Positions 1-11,684 of a stretch of 64,000 nt of DNA are shown piece after piece (the stretch's first letter is position 1; every line of letters begins with the position of its first letter). This DNA comes from Canna indica. Its lineage: Eukaryota > Streptophyta > Magnoliopsida > Zingiberales > Cannaceae. A program made the position numbers and the translations under genes. The notes under the pieces are model-generated. The model searched no databases and was not told where the DNA came from. It saw only the letters and a list, made by a program, of their open reading frames with translations. The DNA lies in the NCBI GenBank assembly GCA_034359265.1, contig CP136891.1, positions 82,230,001 to 82,294,000 on the forward strand, written 5' to 3'.

Positions 1-229
1 GAGCCTCATCATCAGTCCTAAATGATTGTCCTACATAAGGGGTGTCAACTATTGCTTCAGATGTACTATGTTGCTCTACCTGAATAAGGTTTGATTCCAA
101 AGGCATTGCAGCTTCCACTGATATGTCTTCTTCATCCTCATCGGTCTTGATGTAACATTGATCATCTCCACATGGGCAAATTCGCCTTTGTGTAAGGCAT
201 CCATTGTTTTTTAGTGAGGTTTTAGTCAT
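1..229 (-). CDS. FAR1/FHY3-related protein, N-terminal part (runs off left edge)
   Basis: An open frame of 76 codons on the minus strand starts at the ATG at 227-229 and continues off the window. The protein begins MTKTSLKNNG, has a Cys/Lys-rich stretch (RRICPCGDDQCYIK), an acidic linker, and ends PYVGQSFRTDDEA. That last motif is the usual lead-in to the FAR1 DNA-binding domain (P-x-VG-x-x-F-x-s-x-x-x-A), the WRKY-GCM1-type zinc-finger of this family of transposase-derived transcription factors. The domain itself lies outside the window. FAR1-family proteins are nuclear light-signalling or related transcription factors descended from MULE transposases. The ATG is preceded by a plausible AG acceptor near 259-262, so the leader is probably spliced. 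A free-living Mutator transposase cannot be excluded from so short a piece, but the start context favours a host gene. Confidence 0.7.
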   Translation of the reverse strand, partial: MTKTSLKNNGCLTQRRICPCGDDQCYIKTDEDEEDISVEAAMPLESNLIQVEQHSTSEAIVDTPYVGQSFRTDDEA

Positions 230-1290
230 TCTCAATTTGTTATGCTCGACAATAGCATCTGCATGTTATCAACTCTCACATTAAAACCAAACTTAGAACA
301 AGCAAATGCAGGTAGAGAATCAATGCATGTACTGGACCAAACAATATAATCAACCAAAGAATTAATGCTACAGTTTCAACTTAGAAGTCCTAAAAGTTCA
401 CTATGGCCAATGCTCTATTGCAAGAGCAGGAATTACGAACAAAAGCTCTACCTTGATGCTACTAAGTAATAGTCGAATAAATTTGAGTGTTTATCTGCGT
501 GTAATTCCCACGAATCATTATGAAAAATGCTAGCCCCGAATCGCACTGCTAAGTTAAGACTTAAGAGAGGTGATACTTGCTCCCCAAAAAGGAACTAGGA
601 ATCATATGTTCCGGAAAACCCTACTGACAACCCATTTCGGAACATACTTCCACGACGCTTCAAAATGGAAAGTGAATCGATGGGTTACGGGAGGATCCAC
701 CAAAACAAGGCCCACGGAAGAACAAATTCTCCAGAACAAATAAAAAACAGATTTTTTTATACCAAAACATGTATCAGCAGCATCACTACAGGTGTTGTTT
801 CCATAACAAGAAGTGGGAAAAGCAATAACCTGAGCGGAGACCAGAGGCAGACCATCACCAGCATCGCACAGGGAGAGCGATAAAAAGCGCTGAGCTCACA
901 ATCTAGGGTTAGGGTTAAGAATTGAAGCGAGACTGGCGGTAGACTCGCAACCGGAAGAGGCTAGCCCGGAAGGGGAGCCGGGGAGCACCGGCGGCGACCG
1001 CGGGAGGTGACGATGATATTCGAACCCCTAATTTGAGTCGCTGCGTTCTGCGTGCCCTTACACCCTACGAATTGGAACGCAGAAAGCAAGAAGGCGTGAT
1101 GGAGTTGCGGTGGAGTCGAGACGAGAGAGGAGTGGGAATAGCGCAGTGGTGTTGGGACCAGGTGTGATCTCAGGGGCAAATGGGCCGAATCGGATCCGGC
1201 TCTGTGCAATCTCGACCGGTCGGGCCGAAACAACTCGGATCCGCTATAAAATCTAATGATTAATTTCAGTTTAGTCCCAAAGAAATCCAA
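230..1290 (-). promoter_or_regulatory. Leader and promoter region of the FAR1-like gene
   Basis: This 1-kb stretch lies upstream of the minus-strand FAR1-like start. On the minus strand it holds a possible intron acceptor (GCAG at 259-262), then a short upstream ORF (ATG at 257-259, product MLLSSITN, stop at 233-235) ending just before the main ATG. A telo-box (TAGGGTTAGGG, 904-914) is a common element of plant promoters and leaders. The GC-rich part 900-1250 looks like a first non-coding exon. A 109-codon frame at 961-1290 on this strand has low-complexity composition and no family resemblance, so I treat it as leader, not gene. Confidence 0.45.
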
Positions 1291-3944
1291 TTTAGTCCTA
1301 AAAATTTCAAATATGTGTCAATTTGAACTTCATTTCACGTCCCAAAGTTTTTGTTTTTTTCAATTTGATTACTATACCTTTAGAACAACGTAAAAATTTG
1401 ATCAATTAAGTGGCTATATTGCTGATATTTTTAGAACTTAGAGTCAATTAAGTGATTATGTTAATTATTATTTCTATAAATTTTTAGATGTTAATTAGGA
1501 ACAAATTTTGTGTCTATTATTTTTAAATATGAAGATTTAAAAATAAAAATCTAATTCATCTCTAATTTTATGTCTTTATAAATCGATTGTGTTGTGATGC
1601 GTGTTGCACGTACGTATGTAGACCCTTGATTCACGAACATCGATTGTGAGTTGCGACCAATTGGGTCGGGCATGCTTTTGTAGCTTAATTAGTTGCTTTG
1701 ATAGGCACCATAGTGGTGCTAGCCCTGTATTGCACTCGCACTCGGAGCGCTCCTAACTTGTGCTCTGGCTTTCGGCGCTTGTTCATCTAGAATCACAATC
1801 ATGTTCGCATCACACTGTTGTTGTAACGTCGTGCTTCAGTAAGCTAACACAATTCATTAAAATATTTTTAAAAAATATAATTTAAACCTCTGAATATATA
1901 TATATAGTAGCCTTATGGGTGGTCACCAATCACCATGACAACATCTTAGACAGTTGTTTTGCGCTGAAGAAAATTAAGTTGATCTTTATCCTTATTTGTG
2001 GCCTACCAACTATATGATAAATATAGTATTTATTTCCTTAGTTCACAAGCTTCCATTCTATGATATATATTCCACCTTGCAAATATGAAAGCTGGTTGTG
2101 GAAACATGTCATATTGGATCAGTAAATATTGATGGGTGATCAATTGCTTGAGTTGACTAATCCCTATAAAAGACAAAAGACAATGAAGTCATTTATTACT
2201 TTCTCTTTTTCTCTTTAGTGGAAACTGAGAACTAAGTCTCAAACTATCATTTCAAATATAATTGAAATATAATTAAGTCTTTTTTTGTTTTTCTAACTCC
2301 GGGCATATATAGGTTCATCCAGAAGTTGTTACATGGTCGACAATCACATAATTAATATCATAACGATGGCCAGGACCATCGATTTAGAGCTGAGATTGAT
2401 CCAATCCTTATCGCCATATGAGATATGGCCAGTTTCATAGCTTCCTTGGACAGTGACATGGACAATCATCCTTGGGACAAGGTGGGGCAAGTTTGAAATA
2501 GATGAGATTCTATATCCTCATATTTATATACATAATATTCGATGTGTGATCAACCTCACTTTCGTTTCCGATAGTTGTTGTTTGAGGATATATAATTCAT
2601 ATTAGGACTCTCATATCACTTTTTAGTCCTTCTTGTAGCTTACGCACGTAATCCCATAGTCCCAAGGATGCGAAGATCCTCGTACGGTTAGAATATATTT
2701 TTATTTAGTTGTTTTTAAAATATTCTATTTTTGTGCTACAATTAGTTGAGATTTTTTATTTAAACGAATTAGTTTTATGATCCAATTTGATATGTCTATT
2801 AAGTCCTTTGATCCACGTGACTCGAGCTTAAAATACTTAATTGTTGTGATTGATGTAATTAATCAAGTGTATGTCTGATTAATGAAACTCGAGAGGGAGA
2901 GGCCCATTTGATCGATTATATATAGAGGTTTGGACCATTCAGAAAAAGAGAATTTGTTTTGTGACCCTTAATTAATTTATTTTTGTCCCTATCTCTAATT
3001 CTTCTTACGACAATAGCAAATATTTTTTTTTAAATAACTTTATAACACAATCATTACAAAGCGTAAACGCAGTAATATACGCACAAAACGTATTACAAGA
3101 CGTATAAAGATATAGAAAAAAGACGCACAAAGCGCTACAACTAGGGATTGAATCCAAGACTTGGACAATAGCAAATGTTGAAAGCATCTTTTCCACTATA
3201 AATTTTATCAAAAATAAATTACACATTGGTTATTTAGTTACACATATTGAGAAGTAATTATTTTACAACATTAACAATGACATGATTGTGCAACGATTTC
3301 AAAATATGAAGACTCGTCGTGATCGGTTATCAAAATTATTTTGAACTGTGAAGATTTATATATTAGCTTGCCTTCATTAATATAATTGTCTAAATCTCCC
3401 ACTATATAAGGGCACATTTTAGTCTTTTGTATATTGTTTTTTTCCTAAACATTTGATATGTTTGGATTATTGTCACCTACTGTATTTTGATTTTGATGAT
3501 GAAAAATTCTCTCTTGATGCAGCCATGATCATAGGCAAATATTTGTCGAAGTAACAATTGAATATCATCTCTTTAGGTGCTTTAATTTCTCTCTTTCTCG
3601 CTCTTATTTTTCGTTGCCCATAAAAATGATTAAAAATCATAATATCACCGTACACATCATTAGCTACATGAGTTTGAGAATGTATTTGTTCGTCGTGAAA
3701 TGACATGAATACAATCGACAATTGAGACTAGTAGACTACACATTATGAGAACATTGTTCACACCCCTCACAAATTAATTGAAAAATATTTTCAAACTGAG
3801 ATCTAGCTGCATATTAATGCAATAAACATAGTTAGCTAACTTAATTACAACAAAGGAAAATACATCTCACATCAAACGGGAAATGAAACCCTCATGCCAT
3901 ATTTGCTTTGCATTATGTGATTTAAGATGAATAAGCGTGAGATA
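1291..3944. other. AT-rich intergenic DNA
   Basis: No coding frame with recognisable similarity, RNA gene or complete transposon is visible here. The stretch is AT-rich with short A/T runs and many stops in all frames. A segment at about 3000-3200 has a repeat-like look but no readable termini. Confidence 0.5.
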
Positions 3945-4223
3945 AAAATTTAAGAAATTTTTTTAAAATTATATCCTACGTTTGTTTTGGCATATGATAA
4001 GAATCATGAATAGGATATGAAAATTCATATCACGTGGATTTAGGCCCTAAACTCATCCCCTCCCTAAGATTTCTAAATCGAGCCAGCGATGAATTTAGAC
4101 CAAAATAAATTCACTCAATATTCGGCCCGATTCATATCCATTGCTACAACAAATAATGGATTGAATTTTCATTGAATTTTAAAATTCAATCAACCTCTTT
4201 AATTCACCAAAACAAACAAAGCC
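3945..4223 (-). mobile_element. Truncated Tourist-like MITE (same family as 59346-59673)
   Basis: Read on the minus strand, this segment begins GGCTTTGTTTGTTTTGG and follows the element at 59346-59673 closely over most of its length. Shared landmarks are a block around GCAATGGATATGAATCGG, the phrase GATATGAATTTTCATATCC and a block ending CCAAAACAAACGTAGGATA. The far end of the other copy is missing here, so this copy is truncated and older. Confidence 0.7.
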
Positions 4224-4516
4224 TCAGTGTATATATCTAAGTTTACTCTTATTTTTTCTTAATATTCGTCGATTAATAGATAGGTGAATGGATGGGGATG
4301 CTAATAAGAGGTGCAACACAAGAACTTTCTAAGGAGTAATCCATCCTACTATTATTTTCGTCTAAACACGCTCAATTTGGGGATTTTGATGGGATTTCTT
4401 ATATTAGTGCCGGCAAGATGACACTCGTATTTGTCACTAATGGAAAGTCAAAAAAAAAATTAGTATAGTAGGTTTTTAAATATTTAACCACTAAAATGCA
4501 ATAAGTTGACTAACTC

Positions 4517-4621
4517 AATTATTAACAATATATAGATTAAATCGCAATAAGCATCGAAGTCAGTGCCCACAATTATTAATAATATATAGATTAAGTCACA
4601 ATAAGCATCGATGTCAGTGCC
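4517..4621. repeat. Two-copy tandem repeat, 54-bp unit
   Basis: Two adjacent units (4517-4570 and 4571-4621) share the same order of words, beginning AATTATTAA and ending AAGCATCGA-GTCAGTGCC, with only a few substitutions. Confidence 0.8.
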
Positions 4622-4699
4622 TTTCAATCTTTCATAACCTAAGTTGCCTAAAAGTGACACGTCAACCACTATAATTAATATATATTGCACATTTGTCCT

Positions 4700-4845
4700 T
4701 CTCATACCTTATTTATCAATTACGTCCTTCAATATTCTTGAAACTCCTCCCCTCTTTGTTATTATTATTTCAAGTAAAAAGATGTTTGATTGAAGAATTT
4801 CAAGGCAAGAATGAAAATGATACTCCTTTCTTTAACGTTTGATTG
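4700..4845 (+). repeat. Dispersed repeat copy 1 (pairs with 6140-6285)
   Basis: A segment running from ATCAATTACGTCCT through ATTCTTGAAAC, TTTGATTGAAG and GAATGAAAATGATA recurs in the same order and orientation at about 6140-6285 with moderate divergence. The element class is unknown and no termini could be fixed. Confidence 0.5.
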
Positions 4846-5242
4846 AAGAATTTGGACAAAAATCAATATGAGTATATGAATTGGACTAGCACTTAATTTG
4901 AGCTTGGCTAGATTAAGTCCAAAAGCGTTCAAACTCATGAATTAAACTTAAGTCAAGTTAGATGGCTTAGTTCGGGAGCTCCACCCAACCATACAAGGAC
5001 ATTTATGTCCTTATTAATTACGAGATGATTCATTAATTACGAGCCTGATATCTTCAGGATCAACCTCGACCCATTCTAAGCAACATTCCTACGATATTAT
5101 CGGGCGGCATCATTTCCAAGCATCCCTCACCCTCCAGTATATACAGACACGAAGCTCATCAGGTACATCTAGATTCCAATTTCTATTATCCTTACCTGAA
5201 ACTCATTCTTACTTGGACGTCGGAGTGCCTTTTGTAGTCCCC

Positions 5243-5910
5243 CTAGGGATATCAATTAAATGGACGGATTCGGGGCAGTGTCACACCCACACCCGCACTC
5301 GTTTACTAAACTCGTCTCTCGTACCCGAACCTGCGACAGGTACTTGTCAGCCGTCCCCACGCGAATAATTGATACCGGCTCACGAATATCCGATCCGTGG
5401 ATATCCATTTAAACTATTACAAAAAGTTTCATCTTATTTTAATAGTATACCATCAACAATTCTCATTTCACATCATTAAAACATAAAATTAATTATGTAA
5501 CAATTAAATACTAAATCATAAATTTGTCTAAAGAAATAATAATATTCATTTATACAACATAAAATTTAAAATCAAAGTACTTTCAACTAGAATTGTGAAC
5601 TAATATAATATATAAAAAGATATTATATTTAGATAAATAAGATACGATGAATATACTATTTAGATTTATTTTTAAACTTTCTATTAGATATTACTATATA
5701 AAATTATAAATTTAATATTTAATATATAGTGACGGGTAACAAGTATTCGAATGTGTGGATAATATAGTATGCATATCTGTACTTGTTTAGTAAATGAGTA
5801 AAATTTATATCCGTACCCACACCTGTGGGTATAATATGTTTCCCATATCCGACTCGTGTCGGATAAATATCTGCGGGTATTTACAGGTACATGTAATATT
5901 ATCATCCCTG
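5243..5910. mobile_element. hAT-like element (degenerate)
   Basis: The segment starts TAGGGATATCAATTAA and ends ATTATCATCCCTG, an imperfect terminal inverted repeat of the kind seen in the other hAT-like elements in this window. Its interior is rich in inverted GGGTAC/CCGTACCC-type words near both ends around an AT-rich core. Flanking target duplications are not clear (both flanks are C-rich), so the ends are approximate. Confidence 0.5.
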
Positions 5911-7460
5911 CCCCCAGAGTCGCATTTGACTAAGAGATGTGTCGAATCGTATCACTCCGACTTCAGGCAAGAACAATATTATTCTCAAAAGTATTATTAA
6001 TTAATTTGATTTGATTCTCACTTCTCCCATAGGAAATTATAGGTTTTAATTTTTTTAAATTTATAAATCTTAAGCCGTCCAAATTTTATAAAATATATAT
6101 TTATTATAAAGTTTTATAATAATATTGTATATTTTATCTTAATTATTAATCAATTAGGTCCTATATATTCTTGAAACAACTTACCCCTAACTTGTTAAAT
6201 ATTATTTGAATCAAGGAGTTGTTTGATAGGAGGGTTAATTTGAAGGTGAAAATGAAAATGATATTCATTTTTTGTGTCTGGTTGAAAAAAAAATTCTCGA
6301 ATAACTTCTTATTTGAGGGTTAATATTTATATTTTAGTTGTCAGTCAACAAAAAAAATTACAAATTTATAAAATCAATAAATTACAGTTATTAAAAAAAT
6401 TAAAAATTAGTTTGTTTTTTGTTTAAGTCATCCTATTTACATAACATTATATGTTTCAATTCCTAGCTTGTCAATAAAATTTACATAAATTTAAGTAAAT
6501 CAGTACGTACTAAAAATAAGTATATTAATTATTCGATACTGTAGCATATGATTAATTTTTTAATAAAAAAATCATAACTTATATTTTTTAAATAGAACAA
6601 CGAGCTCCACATGATCGCATCAAATTAATATTTAAAACCCATCAAATATGCATGCACTGAGTTCTTGCGATTGGTTTTTCGTCAACGCAAAAAATATTCT
6701 ACAATGGCTTAACTTGCGAGTACTTAATTATTTGTAAATAATGATGCGTGTACACCGTGCATGATTAATAAACAAGATCGGATTTTTATCGCTCCCGTTA
6801 TTTGATTGATCCAACGCACTAACAAAATTAAGATGATCGTCGCTAGTTTTTAATCCTATAAATTAGTCTCATATTATATATAATCGAATTAAACGATATA
6901 TTAATCCATCCGAGTCAACCACTTGGGCTTTGTGTCAACTCTAATATTAAAAAGGAGATTAATATTAAATCCAATTATTATTGTTTTTTTATAATTTTAT
7001 TTATTTAAAAGGATAAATATTTTATGACATAATCATGACATAAGCATCGAATCAGAGAAGGATCGAGTAAATATCCATCTCGGAACTCCGAAGATGTTAA
7101 GAGAAAACCAATTGCCTTTGCCCCTTCCACAAGGTTAGTCTCTTGTATCTCTCAAACTTTTCGCTATTTAGTTAATGATAAGAAAGAGACCCCAAAAAAA
7201 AAGACATATGTGGTAATGATATAGTCGTCACGTTACTACCAAAAAAATATTTCTTAAAGCAACTTGCAAATTATAATTAGCAGATTAATTATGGATAAGA
7301 ACAATATTACGTTCGCGATTCCCGAAGCACATTTCGCATTTAATCCTCTAATTTTTTTTATCAGGGAATCCCATCCATCTACCGTAACAAGAATAATTAA
7401 TCCACGCACGCCATCCTCGAATTCTTGTATGCGCTCGATCGCTTAATTAATCAACACAAG
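5911..7460. other. AT-rich intergenic DNA upstream of BAHD gene A
   Basis: Apart from the dispersed repeat copy at about 6140-6285, I see no gene or complete element. The last few hundred bases are presumably the upstream regulatory region of BAHD gene A. Confidence 0.5.
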
Positions 7461-7468
7461 GTCGCACA

Positions 7469-7479
7469 TAAATATATAG
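7469..7479 (+). promoter_or_regulatory. TATA-like box of BAHD gene A
   Basis: An ATAAATATATA stretch lies about 75 bases before the ATG at 7550, a suitable spacing for a core promoter TATA box with a short leader. Confidence 0.5.
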
Positions 7480-7549
7480 AGCGGGCGTCTGCTAGGCATT
7501 TCGACGAACACCTTGCCTGCGGCGAGCGCACCAGAACAGATCGAGAAAG

Positions 7550-8904
7550 ATGCGCGTCTTCTCCGTGACCAAGTCGGCTCCCGAGCTGATAGGTCCCAGC
7601 GACGAGACGCCGGCCGGCAACCTCCCGCTCTCCTTCATGGACAGGCTTCCCCCCATGAGGTTCATCGTCGAGTCCATTCATGTTTACCGCCACGGCGAGG
7701 AGCCGGCGCAGCTCATCCGTGGAGCTCTGGCCAAGGCGCTGGTTCACTATTACCCCATGGCCGGTCGGTTTGCCGTGTCCGCCGACGGCGAGCTCGAGGT
7801 TGCTTGCACTGGGGATGGCGTGTGGTTCGTCGAGGCCCAAGCGGATTTTCCACTCGAGGATGTGAATAATCTTGAGCTGCCTCTCATGATCCGCAAGGAG
7901 GACATCCTCCCCTATGTTCCGCCTGAAGACATGAAGGATGTGGTCATGTTGATGCAGGTCTTTTTCTCCTTCTCCTTTTCCTTCTTCTTCTTCTTCTTCT
8001 TCTTCTTCTTCTTCTTCCTCTGTGGTTCTACGGCATTTAGTACATGGTCTGCTGTAAATCTCAGGTTACAGAGTTCAAGTGCGGGGGATTCGTGGTGGGC
8101 ATCAGATCAGACCACGCCATGGGCGGGGGCGCCGGAGTCGGCGCGCTCATGCAAACCGTGGTGGAGATGGCGAGAGGTCTCGCTGAGCCCTCGCTGAAGC
8201 CGGCGTGGGGGAGGGAGGCGATCCCCAACCCGGCGAAGCCCATCGTGTTGGGTCCTCCTCCGGTCTTCGCTCTCATGGAACTGGAGAAGCTCGCAGTCGA
8301 CGTGCCCATGGATTACATTAACCGCCTCAAGAACCAGTACATGGTGGAGTGCGGCCAGAGGTGTTCGACCTTCGACGTCGTGCTCGCCAAGGTGTGGCAG
8401 AGCCGGACGCAGGCGATGGACCTCCACCCGGACGCCGACACCCGCGTCGCCTTCGCCGCCAGCACCGTCCACCTGATGAAAGACGTACTGCCGGAGGGCT
8501 TCTACGGCAACTGCGGCTACCCCTTGACGGTTTCCGCGCCGGCGGGGAAGGTGGCGGAGGCGTCCTTGATGGAAGTGGTGAGGATGATCAGGGAGGCGAA
8601 GGAGAGCCTGTGGACGGTCTTCTCCAAGTGGTTGGAGGGCGACCCGGAGGCGGATCCGTTCCGGGCGCCGCCGGACTACGGGCTGCTGGCGGTGTCGGAC
8701 TGGAGCAAGGTGGGGTTCCACGAGTTGGACTACGGGTGGGGGGAGCCGATGCATGTGGCTCCGCTGGTGGACGACAACCCGTTCATGGCGTCCGGCTTCT
8801 TCCTGAAGGCGCCGGCGCCGAAGCAGGGTGTGCGGGTCATGACGAGCTGCGTGACGAAGGACCACGTGGCGTCGTTCCGTGAGAGGCTGACCAAGTTGGA
8901 GTAG
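7550..8904 (+). CDS. BAHD acyltransferase A, HxxxD motif altered (HAMGG)
   Basis: Two exons, 7550-7957 and 8065-8904, joined at a phase-0 GT-AG intron (7958-8064, 107 bp, mostly a CTT-rich tract), give 415 residues. This is slightly short for the family but complete at both ends. BAHD enzymes transfer acyl groups from CoA thioesters to alcohols or amines, usually in the cytosol. The N-terminus (VTKSAPELIGPSDETP...LPLSFMDRLP), the FKCGGF strand at the exon 2 start, the RCSTFDVVLAKVW block and the C-terminal DYGWG motif (residues 358-362) place it near plant p-coumaroyl/feruloyl or benzoyl transferases. His153 is present, but the motif reads HAMGG: the Asp expected at 157 is Gly. There are no stops or frameshifts, and codon use is GC-rich like its neighbours. 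It may be active, altered in function or a pseudoenzyme; the acceptor cannot be told from sequence. The 7550 ATG matches the family start. Confidence 0.92.
7980..8017 (+). repeat. CTT microsatellite inside the BAHD A intron
   Basis: A run of about a dozen TTC units occupies a third of the 107-bp intron and forms its pyrimidine tract. Confidence 0.9.
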
Positions 8905-9200
8905 CAAAAACTTATGTTGACATGAATGATCGAATAAGAGAAGGGTTAGTAATGAAAATTATTTGTGATTTTTTTTTGTTCTTGTTGTTGTTTTGCTGCT
9001 TTAATTAAGTTATCTCGTGTACCTACGTGGATTATTGTATGAAAAAATAATTAATAAATGACGTCATAAAAATTTAATTGAACTCCATGCATAATGCATT
9101 GCCAACGGCCGAGTAATTTATTTTCTGGCGATCCGTTAAAAAGTCGTTCGGCATGCAGAAAGGTGGTGCACGATGGAAGATAGTGGACGTGCCACTCAAA
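8905..9200 (+). other. 3' flank of BAHD gene A
   Basis: AT-rich DNA follows the TAG stop at 8902-8904. A possible poly(A) signal, AATAAA-like, is seen near 9050-9057. Confidence 0.4.
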
Positions 9201-9436
9201 ATCGAATAAAACTTGTGGCGGATCTTCCGCCACGTCAGTTCAGCACGTATCTCGATGTAGTATTTGAGTTCTGGATGCAGTCTGACGTGCTGCTCATATG
9301 AGTTTTTGACTGCATCCACTAATCCAGAACTCAAATGCTGCATCAAGATGCATGCTGGGCTGACGTGGCGGAAGATGAGAGGCCTGCTCATACAAACTTG
9401 TATGAGCAGACCGCTCAGACAAGTTTTATTTCATCG
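9201..9436. mobile_element. Foldback MITE
   Basis: The two halves are inverted copies. The left arm (about 9201-9290) carries AATAAAACTTG, CTTCCGCCACGTCAG and TTTGAGTTCTGGAT in order. The right arm carries their reverse complements in reverse order (CCAGAACTCAAA, CTGACGTGGCGGAAG, CAAGTTTTATT). The whole transcript would fold into a long imperfect hairpin. Target duplications are unclear. Confidence 0.8.
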
Positions 9437-9678
9437 AAATCGATAGTAGTAATATATGTAATGTAAGGTTAATCAAATATTTGTAAAATCATATATTAGA
9501 TGGAATAATAATATAACAACAATTTCCTGAATTACTATAACAATACTTTTGGATTAATTTGGAACACGATATTACGTTTTCCAGAGATCGTAACCACATT
9601 TCTTAAAATTCAATAGTGTCTTTGCTTTTCACCTAGCTACCGCTCAAACGCGGAACCGAATGAGCGAGATCTTATTTT

Positions 9679-10558
9679 CATGGTCTAAAATATTGGTATC
9701 AGTACCGATCTCGGTCTTTGATCGGTACCGATATGTACCGATTTCGTATCGTACCGACACATGGTACGGTCCGATACGAAAAATGCATACTAGATATTTT
9801 TTTTTCTTTTCTGATTTTGCTGTTAAAAAAAACTACAATAAATACATAATTGATCAAGAAATACTTTAATTTAAAATTCAAATATCAAATACATGAATAC
9901 AATATTTAAACTGCGGACGAATGACGTCCGTCGTACTCGTACATATCTTGGGGACATACACGACTAAGGTCAACATCGTATGTTGGGATGTGTGGCAACT
10001 GATTTGCCCTAACTCTCTTTGGTTGCGCTACACAGAGATTTTTTGAGCCATTTGGGCAGCGCCCCCTGCTAGGGTTGTGGGCCTGTGTTGCCCTATATAA
10101 ACTTCAATGTAATAATTCTCTTATATCTGTGAAAAATTCTAATACAGAAAAACTTCTAGTGCGGCCGTGGAGTAGGCATTTTTCGACGAACCACGTAAAT
10201 ATTTTGTGTGTTTCATTTTCCTTTCGTTTCTCGTCCATTACGCTAGATCTATTCCCAACATCGTAAGTTTCCAATGCCCATATCTGGAAATGATCTCATG
10301 TCACCGTGCTGTCATGCGGGGTCGGATTGATATTTCGGCGTCATTTCAACAGAGTTTCGGGGTGGAAACTAATAAAAAAGAGATTTCGGCGCCATATCGG
10401 GTGATACCGCCCGGTATGACATCAAATACCGCCCGACATAGGCGGTATTTATCGAGATACCCGATATCGCCCAATATCGGGTATCTCGTGTACCAGTTTT
10501 TTCAAAAAATGACAATATCAATCGTATCGTCTGGTACGGTACGGTATTTGATACCATG
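9679..10558. mobile_element. hAT-like element carrying a solo LTR
   Basis: The ends are CATGGTCTAAAATATTGGTA and the inverse of CATGGTATCAAATACCGTAC. Both ends are rich in GGTACCGATA-type words. Flanks CTTATTTT (9671-9678) and CTTGTTTC (10559-10566) match at 6 of 8 positions, as expected for an old 8-bp hAT duplication. A solo LTR sits inside (9981-10260). Confidence 0.65.
9981..10260 (+). mobile_element. Solo LTR (Ty1/copia-like)
   Basis: This 280-bp unit begins TGTTGGGATG and ends ATTCCCAACA, and is flanked on both sides by the same 5 bases TCGTA (9976-9980 and 10261-10265). It contains a TATATAAA at about 10095 and then a GAACCACGTAAAT block typical of copia LTRs. No internal domain is present, so it arose by LTR-LTR recombination. 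It is inserted in the surrounding hAT-like element. Confidence 0.9.
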
Positions 10559-10863
10559 CTTGTTTCCCTCCAAAGTGGTAATCGGTGCTCCTGATTGTCC
10601 GTTTTGATTTCATTTACCTGTCCTATTTACCTTTGCCACCTTTTCACCCATCCCGTCTCTTTTTTTTTTACTATCAGCACCCTAGCGACGATCGACGATC
10701 GGCGACAGGCGAAGAGTGACTAGTGAGCAGCAACTCCAACAACTCTAACTTAACTTTCAGTAAGATTCATGTTATCCATTTTCTAAATGAGATTGTTTGA
10801 AGTATGGTTTTGGAATAGAAATGCCAAATGTTGGATTTAGGGTTTCGGAAAGGTACTGCCAAG
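10559..10863. other. Short spacer between elements
   Basis: Apart from a T-run and a few repeated CGACGATCG words near 10690, nothing is recognised in this spacer. Confidence 0.4.
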
Positions 10864-11684
10864 TAAAGGTGGTAATGGGATATGCCCATTGTCAGTCGGG
10901 CCGTGTTTGGCTAACACTACTAGAAATTGAGTCTTCAGCAACGGCTATCAGCAACGGTCACTCAAGCCGTTGCTATAATTTGCAACGGCATTCTTACGGC
11001 CGCTCAAGCCGTTGCAGATATGTTGTATATGCAACGGTTTTCTAACGGACACGCAACCCGTTGCTGATGATTTTAATTATTAGCAACGGCTTTCTAACGG
11101 ATAAGTGAGCTGTTGTAGATGATAACTTATCAACAACGGCTTTCTAACGAGCGAGTGAGCCGTTGCTGATAAGTTTATATAGGTCATAGATCGCGCCCGA
11201 CCCTTCTTCCTCCCGCTGCTGCCGCCGCCGCCTCCTCCTCCCTCCTCTCTCCGTCGCTGCCGACGCCGACGATGCCGAGCTGCCGCTGTCGACACTGTCG
11301 TTCGTCCTCGACCGCCGATTTCAGGTATTGATCGCCGTCCGGCCGTCTCTCCCCGTTGCGGCCGGCGGGAAATCCGATTGAAACCCTATTTTTAGGGTTT
11401 CGGCCGATGGCCGCCGTCGGAGCTTTTACAGTGTCCAGACACTCTGTCCGGACACTGTACACCGGCGCCGGAGTTCACCGGACTCCGGCGCCGGAAATAG
11501 CATATTTATAATTTTTTATTTTTTATATATGTTAATGAATTATTTATATTAATTATTTAATTTGTTAGATTCATTATTATGGTTTAGATTAATTTTTAGG
11601 GTTTAGATTAATTTCGGAATTGTCCACTTCGGACGCGCGCCGGAATCGTCCACTTCGGACGCTTGCCGAAATCGTCAAATTTGG

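Noticed and set aside
961..1290. 109-codon minus-strand frame upstream of the FAR1-like gene
   Set aside because: The position fits the 5' leader and the product has no conserved look.
8107..8907. Long open frame on the minus strand of BAHD exon 2 (and similar shadows at 18461-19054, 23941-24630 and 25401-25781)
   Set aside because: These are antisense or frame-shifted readings of GC-rich BAHD exons. The family signatures are on the other frame.
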